Assembly: GCA_027943245.1 (NCBI GenBank)
Contig: JANDJZ010001790.1
Location: 1-64,000, forward strand
DNA from: Acanthamoeba sp. SK_2022b
Lineage: Eukaryota; Discosea; Longamoebia; Acanthamoebidae
Direction: 5' to 3'
DNA: 64,000 nt
The position numbers and the translations under genes are program-made. The notes under the pieces were generated by a model. That model made no database searches. It worked only from the letters and a program-made list of their open reading frames with translations, and was not told the origin of the DNA. Shown here in pieces: positions 28,286 to 37,329 of the stretch. Position 1 is the first letter of the stretch. Every line of letters begins with the position of its first letter.

Positions 28286-29785
28286 TTACGCCACGCGGCC
28301 TACCTTCAGCCAGGCGCTGTCGGAGCCGGGCGCCGAGGTGATATAGCCCCACTTGGTCTGCCAGACGTAACCCTGATAGGACACCAGCGCGCCCTGCGCG
28401 TAAATGGTGCCCTGCACGTAGGCCGGTGCCGTCATGATCGGCAGGTTGCCGGGGCCGACGCCGGTGTAGCGCAGACCGGTGCCCATATCCAGCTGGCTGT
28501 CGTCGTAGTCTGCGGCGTTGAAATAGCGATCCAGCGCGGCCAGCAGATCGCCGTTGCGGTTGTCCTGCCCCAGATGCCAGAACATCACGCCGCCCAGCTG
28601 CTGCTGCTTGATGTACTTCGCTTTGTATTTGAAGCTTTCGGCATCGTCATAGGTGACGAACAGCCCGTTCTGCGCATGATACAGGTAAGGGGTTTTGGTC
28701 TTGTCGTTCCACAACCGCTGATAGCCGTAGTTGCCCTGCAGCATCTGTTCCAGCTGGCGATAGGAGGCGATGCGCGGATCTCTGTCGCGCACGCACTCTT
28801 CGCAGCCCACCAGCCAGTAGTCGGTGCTCGGATACGGATCTTCGCCCGGCGTGCTGTGGCTGCTGTACTGGCCGCCGTTGCTGCCGCTGACGCCTTTGAA
28901 GGCGCGGCCGTAGAAGGGAACGCCCATCACGATCTTGGCGCTCGGCACGCCTTCCATCATCAGGTGTTGCTGCACCGCGGCGTCGACCGTCAGGCTGAAC
29001 GGGCTGGGGAAGGCGCGGGTCAGCTCTTCCCAGCTCCAGCCCAGATTGGCTTCGCGCAGCGCGTTGTAGAAGGTCGGCCCGGCCGCGTCGCCGAACAGCG
29101 CCGCCTGGTGGTTGGTGATCTTCTCCCAGGGGCCGGCCAGATCGTAGGTCATCAGGTTGATGTAATCGAGCGGCGCGACGATCTGCGCCAGCTTGCTGTA
29201 ATAGCGCGACAGGAAGAAGGCGCCGCCGGCGCCGGCGATGGTCAACTGATACGGCAGCGCCTGGCGGCCGTCGGCGACGGTTTGCTGATTCAGCAGGGTG
29301 CGGATCTCTTGCAGCGCGGCGATGAAACCCTCCACTTCTGAGGCCTGCGGGTACTCCCAGTCGATGTCCACGCCGTCGAAGCCGTAATCCTTCATGATGC
29401 GCACGCAGGATTGGGCAAACTTGGTGCGCGACGCCGGGGTTTTCACCGCGTTGACGTAGTTGGCGTGCGACATGCCCAGATCGTTGGAGTAGTACCAGCC
29501 GCCGATGGAGAACATGATGCGCAGGCTGGGGTTGTGCGCCTTGAGCGCGGTCAGGCGATTGACCACATCACGCGCCTTGGCGTCGTTGGTGGCCGGATCC
29601 CAGGCGCATTCCAGATTGCTGTTGATGTCCAGGAACGAGAAGTTGATGTGCGTCAGCTGTTTGGCTTTGGCCGGCGTGATGTTGGAAACCGGGAACGGCA
29701 CGACGGACGTATCGGACTCGGTGTAATTATTGATTTGGTTGGTTGGAATAAAATAATACCCAATAACGGCTTTGCGTGTGGACAT
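28286..29785 (-). CDS. chiB: chitinase B (GH18 exochitinase with CBM5/12)
   Basis: A 499-residue processive chitobiohydrolase working from the non-reducing end of chitin. The catalytic motif DGVDIDWE holds Asp140, Asp142 and acid Glu144. The GH18 barrel carries the alpha+beta insertion, and a C-terminal chitin-binding module occupies about 450-499 (AYVQGTIYAQGALV, then WQTKWG). There is no signal peptide: the protein starts MSTRKAVIGYYFIP, consistent with release through the holin-endopeptidase route encoded next door. Convergent with chiR; diverges from chiWXYZ. AGGAG ribosome site. Confidence 0.97.
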   Translation of the reverse strand: MSTRKAVIGYYFIPTNQINNYTESDTSVVPFPVSNITPAKAKQLTHINFSFLDINSNLECAWDPATNDAKARDVVNRLTALKAHNPSLRIMFSIGGWYYSNDLGMSHANYVNAVKTPASRTKFAQSCVRIMKDYGFDGVDIDWEYPQASEVEGFIAALQEIRTLLNQQTVADGRQALPYQLTIAGAGGAFFLSRYYSKLAQIVAPLDYINLMTYDLAGPWEKITNHQAALFGDAAGPTFYNALREANLGWSWEELTRAFPSPFSLTVDAAVQQHLMMEGVPSAKIVMGVPFYGRAFKGVSGSNGGQYSSHSTPGEDPYPSTDYWLVGCEECVRDRDPRIASYRQLEQMLQGNYGYQRLWNDKTKTPYLYHAQNGLFVTYDDAESFKYKAKYIKQQQLGGVMFWHLGQDNRNGDLLAALDRYFNAADYDDSQLDMGTGLRYTGVGPGNLPIMTAPAYVQGTIYAQGALVSYQGYVWQTKWGYITSAPGSDSAWLKVGRVA

Positions 29786-30078
29786 GGTATTTCTCCTGAG
29801 CGGATGTTTTTATGATGGGGAACTATTTCCCGTAGCCATTAATGTTTATTTTTGATGAAAACAAAAGTCGAAATAAATCACGATAACAATGAATTTTTAT
29901 TCACTGCCGTACACATTGGCGGTTATGCGTTGTGCCAGCGCTCAGCATGAATGAATTCGACCATAGGGTCTGTATTTATTCATTTGCTTTGTCATAGCAT
30001 CCTTAACTAGATTCTGATTATCCGATGTCCCACCGGCCGTGATTGGCATTTAATTAAAAATAAAAAAGGAGATGAGCT
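29786..30078. promoter_or_regulatory. divergent chiB / chiWXYZ promoter gap
   Basis: A 293-base AT-rich gap that must carry the promoters of both chiB and the secretion cassette. I see no operator I can name with confidence. The shared divergent position suggests co-control. Confidence 0.4.
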
Positions 30079-30405
30079 ATGTCCAGCATAGAGCCTGACG
30101 CTGTTGGCTTAATAGTCCAGCGAGTATGTGAATATCTTCAGCCGGTATTAAACGCCATTTTGGCCGGCGTAATGGCGTTATTGCACGGCGCCTATCGCAA
30201 CGTGGGTATTCGGCGGCGTTTATTGAATGCGGCGATGTGCGCGTTATTGGCCTGGACGGTGCGCGATGCGCTGGCGCTGATGGGCCTGGAATTAAAGTGG
30301 GCGAATTTAGCCAGCGTGCTGATTGGCTTTATGGGGGCGGATTACATCAATGCCTTAATTAAGAAATTCATTGGCAAAAAAACGGGGTTTAAAAATGTTA
30401 AATGA
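30079..30405 (+). CDS. chiW: holin ChiW of the chitinase secretion cassette
   Basis: A 108-residue inner-membrane protein clearly related to lambda S-type holins (Phage_holin_3). Its core, with the ALLHGAYRN element, the NAAMCALLAWTVRDALALMG helix and the SVLIGFMGADYINALIKKF helix, aligns with lambda S; three membrane segments are expected. In S. marcescens this holin (ChiW) is essential for secretion of chitinases that lack, or do not use, a type II signal. AAGGAG precedes the ATG. No dual-start motif like that of lambda S is seen. It overlaps chiX by 11 bases. Confidence 0.92.
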   Translation: MSSIEPDAVGLIVQRVCEYLQPVLNAILAGVMALLHGAYRNVGIRRRLLNAAMCALLAWTVRDALALMGLELKWANLASVLIGFMGADYINALIKKFIGKKTGFKNVK

Positions 30406-30796
30406 CATCGAAGATATTCGTTTTACCGCCCGCAGCGAAGAGAACCTGCGCGGCGTACACCCGGATCTGGTGCGCGTTATTCGTTTGGCGCTGCGTTATT
30501 CGCTGGTGCCGTTCTCCGTCAGTGAGGGGCTGCGCAGCATGGCGCGCCAGCGGGAAATGGTGCGCGCCGGCAGCAGCCAGACATTACGCAGCCGCCATCT
30601 GACCGGCCACGCGGTGGACGTGGTGGCGATGCCGGCGGGCGTGGTCTCCTGGGAGTGGGATTACTACGCGCAGATTGCGGTGGCGGTGCGGCGCGCGGCG
30701 CGTGAATGCGGCATCAACGTTGAATGGGGCGGCGAGTGGAAAACCCTCAAGGATGGCCCGCACTTCCAACTGCCTTTCCGGGACTATCCGGCATGA
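30395..30796 (+). CDS. chiX: L-Ala-D-Glu endopeptidase ChiX
   Basis: A 133-residue M15-type peptidoglycan endopeptidase. Zinc and catalytic residues are visible: His68 and Asp75 in SRHLTGHAVD, and His123 in DGPHFQ. No signal peptide is present, so it should reach the periplasm via ChiW. In S. marcescens ChiX cleaves the L-Ala-D-Glu bond of the stem peptide and is required for chitinase release. The ATG at 30395 overlaps the chiW end; the upstream TTG of the longest frame is less likely. The stop overlaps the chiY start as ATGA. Confidence 0.92.
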   Translation: MLNDIEDIRFTARSEENLRGVHPDLVRVIRLALRYSLVPFSVSEGLRSMARQREMVRAGSSQTLRSRHLTGHAVDVVAMPAGVVSWEWDYYAQIAVAVRRAARECGINVEWGGEWKTLKDGPHFQLPFRDYPA

Positions 30797-31173
30797 GCGG
30801 TTGGCTGCAAAAACTGATGCAGGGCGGCTTGCTGCTGCTGTTGCTGGCGGCTATCTGCCTGGGTGGCTACAGCTCGCTGCTGTCGCACCAGTTGGCGTCT
30901 GCGCGGCAACAGGCGGCAGAGCTGCAGAAAAGCCTGGCGCAGCAGGCCGGGCTAATCGCCACCCTGCAGACTCAGGATGCGCAAAACCGTGCGCTGATGG
31001 CGGCGCAGCAGCGGCAGGAACGGCAGCTGCGCCAACAACACGAGGCTTATCAGAGGAAATACCGTGAAGCGATTAAAAACGATCCCTGCGCTGCTCAGCC
31101 TCTGCCTGGCGCTGTGCTTGAGCTCCTGCGCCCGGCCGCCGCCGCCGCAGGCCGTGCCGCTGTTGCCCCCTGA
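30793..31173 (+). CDS. chiY: i-spanin-like inner membrane protein ChiY
   Basis: A 126-residue protein with an N-terminal membrane anchor (about 9-27, LMQGGLLLLLLAAICLGGYS) and a glutamine-rich coiled coil (about 30-90), ending in a short alanine-rich tail. This is the layout of phage Rz inner-membrane spanins. It starts in an ATGA overlap with chiX and contains the start of chiZ out of frame, as Rz contains Rz1. Predicted to pair with ChiZ to fuse inner and outer membranes in the last step of release. Confidence 0.88.
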   Translation: MSGWLQKLMQGGLLLLLLAAICLGGYSSLLSHQLASARQQAAELQKSLAQQAGLIATLQTQDAQNRALMAAQQRQERQLRQQHEAYQRKYREAIKNDPCAAQPLPGAVLELLRPAAAAAGRAAVAP

Positions 31174-31327
31174 GTCGGTGTTTGCTCCTTGTGAGCAACC
31201 GCAGCTGCAAGGGGAGACCTGGGGCGACGCGGTAAGCTATACCCTGGCGTTACAAACCTCGTTACACATTTGCGCCGGCCAGGTGGAGACGCTCAACGCC
31301 TGGCGCGCCACGCTGCCGCCACGCTGA
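31064..31327 (+). CDS. chiZ: o-spanin-like lipoprotein ChiZ
   Basis: An 87-residue outer-membrane lipoprotein with lipobox LSSC (Cys22) and a proline-rich stretch straight after (RPPPP), the mark of Rz1-type o-spanins. The GTG start at 31064 follows AGAGGAAA inside chiY, in another frame; the gene runs 154 bases past the chiY stop. It has two further cysteines at about 43 and 70. Partner of ChiY. Confidence 0.88.
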   Translation: MKRLKTIPALLSLCLALCLSSCARPPPPQAVPLLPPESVFAPCEQPQLQGETWGDAVSYTLALQTSLHICAGQVETLNAWRATLPPR

Positions 31328-31337
31328 CGGCGGCGTT
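31316..31337 (+). terminator. weak hairpin at the end of chiZ
   Basis: GCCGCC and GGCGGC pair around 8 bases, followed by GTTTCTG. The stem overlaps the chiZ stop. T-tail is poor, so termination here is uncertain. Confidence 0.35.
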
Positions 31338-31441
31338 TCTGTGCGCGTTCCACAGACCTTCTTTTTTTACTTTTAAAACGGTCTTTCGGCCAAGGTTATG
31401 GCCCGCTTCAAAGTTTGTGATGTTTCTCTCACTATACTTCA

Positions 31442-31496
31442 AGGCTGCGCCCTGTCATTGTACCTGGGCGCCACGGCCCACGGCAGGGCGCAGCCT
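31442..31496. repeat. 13-bp perfect inverted repeat upstream of maeB
   Basis: AGGCTGCGCCCTG (31442-31454) and CAGGGCGCAGCCT (31484-31496) are exact complements around 29 bases. It is stable enough to form in RNA but lacks a T-tail. It lies 46 bases before maeB, so it is either a leader structure of maeB or a small mobile-type palindrome. Confidence 0.7.
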
Positions 31497-31541
31497 CAAA
31501 GCCTTACCTCAACATAAAAGCAAAAAACAAAGGAATCCATA

Positions 31542-32004
31542 ATGGACGAACAGCTCAAACAGAGTGCCCTTGATTTCCATCAGTTTCCTGTCCCAGGGAA
31601 GATCCAGGTTTCCCCCACCAAACCGTTGGCGACCCAGCGCGATCTGGCGCTGGCCTATTCGCCGGGCGTCGCCGCGCCTTGCCTCGAGATCGCCGAAGAT
31701 CCGTTGGCAGCCTACAAATACACCGCGCGCGGCAACCTGGTGGCGGTGATTTCCAACGGCACGGCGGTACTGGGTCTGGGCAATATCGGCGCGTTGGCCG
31801 GTAAGCCGGTGATGGAAGGCAAGGGCGTTTTGTTCAAGAAGTTTTCCGGTATTGATGTGTTTGATATCGAAGTGGATGAGCATAACCCTGACAAGTTAAT
31901 CGACATTATCGCCGCGCTGGAACCGACCTTCGGCGGCATCAACCTGGAAGACATCAAGGCGCCGGAGTGTTTCTACATCGAACAGAAACTGCGCGAGCGC
32001 ATGA

Positions 32005-32038
<34 letters not shown>

Positions 32039-33821
32039 GGCGATCATCACCACTGCGGCGGTGCTCAACGGCCTGCGCGTGGTGAAGAAGAATATCTCCG
32101 ACGTACGCCTGGTGGTGTCCGGCGCCGGCGCGGCCTCCATCGCCTGCCTGAACCTGCTGGTGGCGCTGGGGCTGCGGCAACAGAACATCACCGTTTGCGA
32201 CTCCAAGGGCGTCATCTATAAAGGCCGCGACGCCAATATGGAGCAGACCAAAGCCGCCTACGCCATCGAGGATAACGGCCAGCGCACGCTGGGCGACGCC
32301 ATCCCGAATGCCGACATCTTCCTCGGCTGCTCCGGCCCGGGCGTTCTGACGCAGGATATGGTGAAAACCATGGCGCGCGATCCGCTGATCATGGCGCTGG
32401 CCAACCCGGAACCGGAAATTTTACCGCCGCTGGCTAAAGCGGTGCGCCCGGACGCCATCATCTGCACCGGCCGCTCCGATTACCCGAATCAGGTGAACAA
32501 CGTCCTGTGTTTCCCGTTCATTTTCCGCGGCGCGCTGGACGTGGGCGCCACCACCATCAACGAAGAGATGAAGCTGGCCTGCGTGCATGCCATCGCCGAT
32601 CTGGCGCTGGCGGAGCAGAGCGACGTGGTGGCTTCCGCCTATGACGACCAGGATCTCTCCTTCGGTCCGGAATACATCATTCCGAAACCGTTCGATCCGC
32701 GCCTGATCGTCAAGATCGCGCCGGCGGTCGCCAAGGCAGCGATGGATTCTGGCGTGGCGACGCGCCCGATCGAAGACTTCGACGCCTACATCGAGAAGCT
32801 GGCGGAGTTCGTCTACAAAACCAACCTGTTCATGAAGCCTATCTTCTCGCAGGCTCGCAAAGAGGTGAAGCGGGTGGTGCTGGCGGAAGGCGAGGAAGAG
32901 CGCGTGCTGCACGCCACGCAGGAGCTGGTGTCGCAGGGGCTGGCCTTCCCGATCCTGGTCGGCCGCCCGAGCGTGATCGAGATGCGCCTGAAAAAATTGG
33001 GCCTGCAGCTGACGCCGGGCAAAGATTTCGAAGTGGTGAACAACGAGTCGGATCCGCGCTTTAACGAATACTGGGGCGAGTACTACCAGATCATGAAGCG
33101 TCGCGGCGTCTCGCAGGAACAGGCGCGCCGTGCGGTGATCGGTAACCCGACGCTGATCGCCGCCATCATGCTGCACCGCGGCGAAGCGGATGCGATGATC
33201 TGCGGCACCATCGGCAGCTATCACGAGCATTACGACGTGGTGAAGAACGTGTTCGGCTTCCGTGAAGGCGCGCACGTCGCCGGCGCGATGAACGCGCTGC
33301 TGCTGCCGAGCGGCAACACCTTTATCGCCGACACCTACGTCAACGACGATCCGACGCCGGAGCAGCTGGCGGAGATCACCCTGATGGCGGCGGAAACCGT
33401 GCGCCGCTTCGGTATCGAACCTAAGGTGGCGCTGCTGTCTCACTCCAGCTTCGGCTCTTCCGACTGCCCGGCGGCGCGCAAGATGCGCAAAACGCTGGAA
33501 CTGGTGAACGAGCTGGCGCCGGAGCTGGAAATCGACGGCGAAATGCACGGCGACGCCGCATTGGTGGAAAGCATCCGTCACGATTTGATGCCGGACAGCC
33601 CGCTGAAAGGCTCGGCCAACCTGCTGATCATGCCGAACATGGAAGCGGCGCGCATCAGCTACAACTTGCTGCGCGTCTCCTGCTCGGAAGGGGTGACCGT
33701 CGGGCCGGTGCTGATGGGGGTCGCCAAGCCGGTGCACATCCTGACGCCGATCGCCTCGGTGCGCCGCATCGTCAACATGGTGGCGCTGGCGGTGGTGGAA
33801 GCCCAGACCGAACCGCTGTAA
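31542..33821 (+). CDS. maeB: NADP-dependent malic enzyme MaeB
   Basis: A 759-residue cytoplasmic enzyme that decarboxylates malate to pyruvate with NADP. It has an N-terminal malic enzyme domain (about 1-430, with [16 protein letters not shown] and the [10 protein letters not shown] metal/substrate motif) fused to a C-terminal phosphotransacetylase-like domain (about 440-759) that acts as acetyl-CoA sensor in the E. coli enzyme. Full length for the hybrid class. AAAGGAAT precedes the ATG. In E. coli maeB lies next to talA; here the chitin island separates them. Confidence 0.96.
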
Positions 33822-33839
33822 GCCCAGGTTGAATGACTG

Positions 33840-33874
33840 GCCCCCTGCGCCGTTGGCGCCGGGGGCTTTTTTTT
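33840..33874 (+). terminator. intrinsic terminator after maeB
   Basis: GCCCCC-T-GCGCC pairs with GGCGC-C-GGGGGC (one mismatch) around a GTT loop, followed by eight T. Its end touches the stop region of the convergent mmuM. Confidence 0.9.
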
Positions 33875-34811
33875 ATGCCTTGCAGCGTGCGGCGATGGCG
33901 CGGATATCCTGCGGGGTGGTGCGGCAACAGCCGCCGATCAATTGCGCGCCGAGCGTGCGCCACTCCGTCGCCTGATCGGCCAGGCTGCCGTGCTCGCCGC
34001 CGCAGGCGTGCCAGGTTTTGCTCACCGCATCGTAGTGCTCGCCGGAGTTGGGGTAGACCAGCAGCGGTTTGTCGGCCAGCGCGCCCAGTTGGCGCAGCGC
34101 CGGGGCGACCTTGTCCAGCGCGATGCAGTTGATGCCGATGGCCAGCACCTGCGGGTTGCCGCGCAGCGCGGACAGGACCTCCGTCAGCGGCGTGCCGTCG
34201 CTGAGGTGTTGGCTGTCGCGCAGGGTGAAGGCGAACCAAGCGCCGAGCGTCGGGAATTCCTGCAGCAGCGTCAGCAGCGCCTGCAGTTCGGCGAACGACG
34301 GCAGCGTTTCGCAGGCCAGCAGATCGACGCCGGCGGCGGCCAGTGCGGCGAGGCGCGGGCGGTGGAAGGCGATCATGTCATCCTGCGCCAGCCGGTAGTC
34401 GCCGCGGTATTCCGAGCCGTCGGCCAGATAGGCGCCGTACGGGCCTACCGAGCCGGCGATCAGCAGCGGCGCGGCCTGCGGGTGCGCCGCCAGATAATCG
34501 CGGCGCGCGCGTTGCGCCAGCTGCACGCTTTTGGCGATCAGCGCCAGCGATTGCTCCTGATCCAGGCCGCGGCGCAAGAAGCCCTGCGGCGTGGCCTGAT
34601 AGCTGGCGGTGATGGCGCAGTGGGCGCCGGCGTTGAAATAATCGAGATGCACCTGATAGATAAGCTCGGGATTTTCAATCAGCACCTTGGCCGACCACAG
34701 CGGATCGGTCAGATCGCAGCCGCGCGCTTCCAGCTCGGTGGCCAGCGCGCCGTCCAGGATCAGCGTGGGGTGTTCGGCCAGCAGGCGGGCGACGGGGTTA
34801 TTAACCGACAT
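33873..34811 (-). CDS. mmuM: homocysteine S-methyltransferase MmuM
   Basis: A 312-residue zinc-dependent methyltransferase that makes two methionines from S-methylmethionine and homocysteine. The zinc cysteines are visible in the GINC motif near residue 228 and the C-terminal GGCCRT pair near 294. [13 protein letters not shown] opens the barrel. Length matches the E. coli enzyme (310). Its start overlaps the mmuP stop by 11 bases, so the two are translationally coupled and controlled from the mmuP promoter with its MetJ site. Confidence 0.94.
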   Translation of the reverse strand: MSVNNPVARLLAEHPTLILDGALATELEARGCDLTDPLWSAKVLIENPELIYQVHLDYFNAGAHCAITASYQATPQGFLRRGLDQEQSLALIAKSVQLAQRARRDYLAAHPQAAPLLIAGSVGPYGAYLADGSEYRGDYRLAQDDMIAFHRPRLAALAAAGVDLLACETLPSFAELQALLTLLQEFPTLGAWFAFTLRDSQHLSDGTPLTEVLSALRGNPQVLAIGINCIALDKVAPALRQLGALADKPLLVYPNSGEHYDAVSKTWHACGGEHGSLADQATEWRTLGAQLIGGCCRTTPQDIRAIAARCKA

Positions 34812-36210
34812 GTTGTTCTCCCAAAGCGGTTTTTTGCCCGGCGCGCCGGGTCAGGAAATAGGTGAGGTAGCACAAGGCGACGAACGGCAGCCCGCAGTAG
34901 AGCGCAATGCGCTGCTCCGGATCGAACGCCAGCCCGATGCAGGCCAGCAGGCACAGCGCAAAGCCGAGGATCGGCGTCAGCGGGTAGCCGGGCGCGCGGT
35001 ATTTCAGGCCGCTTATCGGCTGGCCGCTGCGCAGGTAGGCGCGGCGGAAAGCAAAGTGGGCCGCGCAGATGCTCAGCCACACCGCCACCACCGCAAAACC
35101 GGAGATCGCCGACAGGGCGACGAACACCGTGTCCGGCGCGATCACGCTGGTCAGCAGCGCCAGCACGCCACCGAGCATGCTGAAGGTCAGGGCGTTGATC
35201 GGAATGCCGCGCGCATTGACGCGCGCAAAGTAGGCCGGCAGGGTGCGCTGGTGGGCCAGCGACCACAGCATGCGCCCCGAGGCGTACAGGCCGGAGTTGG
35301 CCGCCGACAGGATGGCGGTCAGGATCACGAAGTTGAAGATATCGGCGGCGTAAGGTACGCCGATGCGTTCAAACACCAGCACGAACGGGCTTTTGACGAT
35401 CCCCGCCTGATCCATCGGGATCAACGCCGCCAGCACGAAGACCGTACCGATAAAGAACAGCATCAGGCGGATCACCGTAGTGCGAATCGCCAGCGGCACG
35501 ACTTTTTCCGGGTTCTCGGTTTCACCGGCGGCAATGCCGATCAGCTCCGTACCGGAGAAGGCGAAGTTCACCGCCACCATGGTCATCAGGATCGGCAGCG
35601 TGCCGTGCGGCAGCCAGCCGGAAGCGGTCAGGTTATGCAGGAACGGCGCCGGCGTGCCGTCTTTCATCGGCAGCAGGCCGAACATGGCGGCGCCGCCCAG
35701 AATGATAAACGCCAGAATGGTCACCACTTTGATCAGCGAAAACCAGAATTCGCTTTCGGCGAAAAAGCGGGTGGTCACCACGTTGAGCAGGAAAATGGCC
35801 GCGCAGAAGATCAGGCACCACAGCCACACCGGCGACTGCGGGAACCAGTACTGCATGCAGAATCCGGCGGCGGTCAGGCTGGAGCCGAGCGCCACCGTCC
35901 AGGTGAGCCAATACAGCCAGGCGACGGCATAGCCGGTGGCCGGCCCCAGATAGCGCGAAGCATAGACGTGAAAAGCGCCGGTTTCCGGCATCGCCACCGA
36001 CAGCTCGCCCAGGCACAGCATCACCAGATACACCACCAGCGCGCCGATCAGGTAGGCCAGCAGCGTGCCGAGCGCCCCGGTGGTGGAGATGATGTAGCCG
36101 GTGTTGAAAAACAGCCCGGTACCGATCACGCCGCCCAGCGATAGCATCACCAGGTGCCGGGCCTTCATGCTGCGTTTGAACTGTCCTGCGGCGGGTGCCG
36201 ATGGTTGCAT
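34801..36210 (-). CDS. mmuP: S-methylmethionine permease MmuP
   Basis: A 469-residue APC-superfamily amino-acid permease with about twelve membrane segments. It carries the family signature [19 protein letters not shown] near residues 24-42 and the [16 protein letters not shown] loop in the middle. The sequence is very close to E. coli MmuP over its whole length. It imports S-methylmethionine for MmuM. A tandem MetJ site lies in the leader. Confidence 0.94.
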   Translation of the reverse strand: MQPSAPAAGQFKRSMKARHLVMLSLGGVIGTGLFFNTGYIISTTGALGTLLAYLIGALVVYLVMLCLGELSVAMPETGAFHVYASRYLGPATGYAVAWLYWLTWTVALGSSLTAAGFCMQYWFPQSPVWLWCLIFCAAIFLLNVVTTRFFAESEFWFSLIKVVTILAFIILGGAAMFGLLPMKDGTPAPFLHNLTASGWLPHGTLPILMTMVAVNFAFSGTELIGIAAGETENPEKVVPLAIRTTVIRLMLFFIGTVFVLAALIPMDQAGIVKSPFVLVFERIGVPYAADIFNFVILTAILSAANSGLYASGRMLWSLAHQRTLPAYFARVNARGIPINALTFSMLGGVLALLTSVIAPDTVFVALSAISGFAVVAVWLSICAAHFAFRRAYLRSGQPISGLKYRAPGYPLTPILGFALCLLACIGLAFDPEQRIALYCGLPFVALCYLTYFLTRRAGQKTALGEQHVG

Positions 36211-36218
36211 AATAATCT

Positions 36219-36242
36219 ATCCGTATAGACGTCTAAATATCT
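36219..36242 (-). promoter_or_regulatory. MetJ operator (met boxes) upstream of mmuP
   Basis: A perfect met box AGACGTCT at 36227-36234 is flanked on each side by an in-register 8-mer matching 5 of 8, the tandem layout MetJ needs. It is 9 bases from the mmuP start. It implies repression of mmuPM by MetJ with S-adenosylmethionine. Confidence 0.78.
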
Positions 36243-36333
36243 GAATGGCTATTGGTTATACCCGCAATGCTTTTTCAACGCAATGCGCAGCCGGCGATCG
36301 CCGCGTAAAAAAATCGTTAAGCCGGATCTATAT

Positions 36334-36352
36334 GCAAATGATAATTATTATC
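36334..36352 (+). promoter_or_regulatory. Fur box upstream of the ChaN lipoprotein gene
   Basis: A 19-mer centred on AATGATAATTATTATC matches the Fur consensus GATAATGATAATCATTATC at 16 of 19 positions, 32 bases before the start codon. It implies repression by Fur with iron. Confidence 0.82.
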
Positions 36353-36384
36353 TATAATGTCGCCATTTTCGATAATGGGGCAAC

Positions 36385-37227
36385 ATGATGAGATACCTGA
36401 TTTTATTGGCGGCGTTGGCGCTCGGCGCCTGCAGCCAAACGCCGGTGAAGGCGCCGGCCAGCGACGTCGCGAGTCTGGGGAGCATCACCGATCTGCACAG
36501 CGGCGCGACCCTGACGCCGGAGCAGCTGTTGACGCGACTGGCGCAGCAGCCGCGGGTGATCCTGGGGGAGAAGCATGACAATCCTTACCACCATCAGATT
36601 GAGCAATGGCTGGTGCAGCAGCTGCCGCTGCGGCGGCCGCAGGGCAGCGTGCTGATGGAGATGATCAACCCGAACCAACAGGCGCAGGTCGACAAGGTCA
36701 AGCAGTGGTTGCAGAGCGATCCCACGGTGCGTGACGGCCGCGTAGCGGAGCTGATCGCCTGGCAGCCGGGCTGGAAGTGGGAGCTGTATGGCGGGGTGAC
36801 GATGGCGGCGATGCGTGCGCCTTACCCGCTGTGGTCGGCCAATCTGGATCGCAGCGAGATTACGGCGTTCTATCAGCAGCCGCAATTCCCGGCGGGGCAG
36901 CTATCGGCGCAGCCGGCGGTGCGCAAGGCGCTGGAAGAGACCATCCGCACTTCGCACGGCGGCCAGATTGAGGCCGACCAGCTGCAGGCGATGTTGGCGA
37001 TCCAGCAGCAGCGCGACCGGCGCATGGCGGAACGTCTGCTGGCGGCGCCGACGCCCGCGCTGCTGATCGCCGGTGGCTATCACGCCGCCAAATCGGTGGG
37101 GGTGCCGCTGCACGTGCGCGATCTGCAACCGGCGGCGGCGCCGACGGTGCTGATGTTGGCGGAGCCGGGCGTACAGGTCGATGCGAACACCGCAGACTAC
37201 CTGTGGATCACACCATCAGTGAAATGA
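36385..37227 (+). CDS. ChaN family (PhuW-like) lipoprotein
   Basis: A 280-residue lipoprotein with a short signal peptide and lipobox LGAC (Cys16). The mature part is a ChaN domain (PF04187): LGEKHDNPYHHQ near residue 54, LMEMINPNQQAQV, and a C-terminal AGGYHAAKSVGVPLH block. ChaN of Campylobacter binds stacked hemes as an iron-regulated surface lipoprotein, and PhuW is the Pseudomonas relative in a heme-uptake operon. A strong Fur box lies directly upstream. A second ATG one codon downstream is equally possible as start. Confidence 0.85.
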   Translation: MMRYLILLAALALGACSQTPVKAPASDVASLGSITDLHSGATLTPEQLLTRLAQQPRVILGEKHDNPYHHQIEQWLVQQLPLRRPQGSVLMEMINPNQQAQVDKVKQWLQSDPTVRDGRVAELIAWQPGWKWELYGGVTMAAMRAPYPLWSANLDRSEITAFYQQPQFPAGQLSAQPAVRKALEETIRTSHGGQIEADQLQAMLAIQQQRDRRMAERLLAAPTPALLIAGGYHAAKSVGVPLHVRDLQPAAAPTVLMLAEPGVQVDANTADYLWITPSVK

Positions 37228-37265
37228 ATACGTTAAGACAGTGAAAAGGGGTGTTAATTATAGTT

Positions 37266-37284
37266 GCAAATGATTATCATTAGT
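37266..37284 (+). promoter_or_regulatory. Fur box upstream of the TonB-like gene
   Basis: A 19-mer containing AATGATTATCATTA matches the Fur consensus at 14 of 19 positions. It lies 46 bases before the chosen TonB start and inside the longest open frame, which is why the more upstream ATG at 37264 was rejected. Confidence 0.75.
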
Positions 37285-37329
37285 AAATGTGATCTGCAAT
37301 CATTCGCAATTAAGCAAGCTAATGCCCCT

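Noticed and set aside
30079..31327. Prophage remnant
   Set aside because: Only lysis-type genes are present, all intact and coupled, with no structural, integrase or attachment sequences, which fits recruitment to secretion.
32421..33737. A 438-codon minus-strand frame inside maeB
   Set aside because: Antisense shadow in GC-rich DNA; maeB is intact across it.
37264..37329. Upstream start giving a 287-residue TonB-like protein
   Set aside because: The extra codons fall on the Fur box; the ATG at 37330 gives a normal TonB head and membrane anchor.
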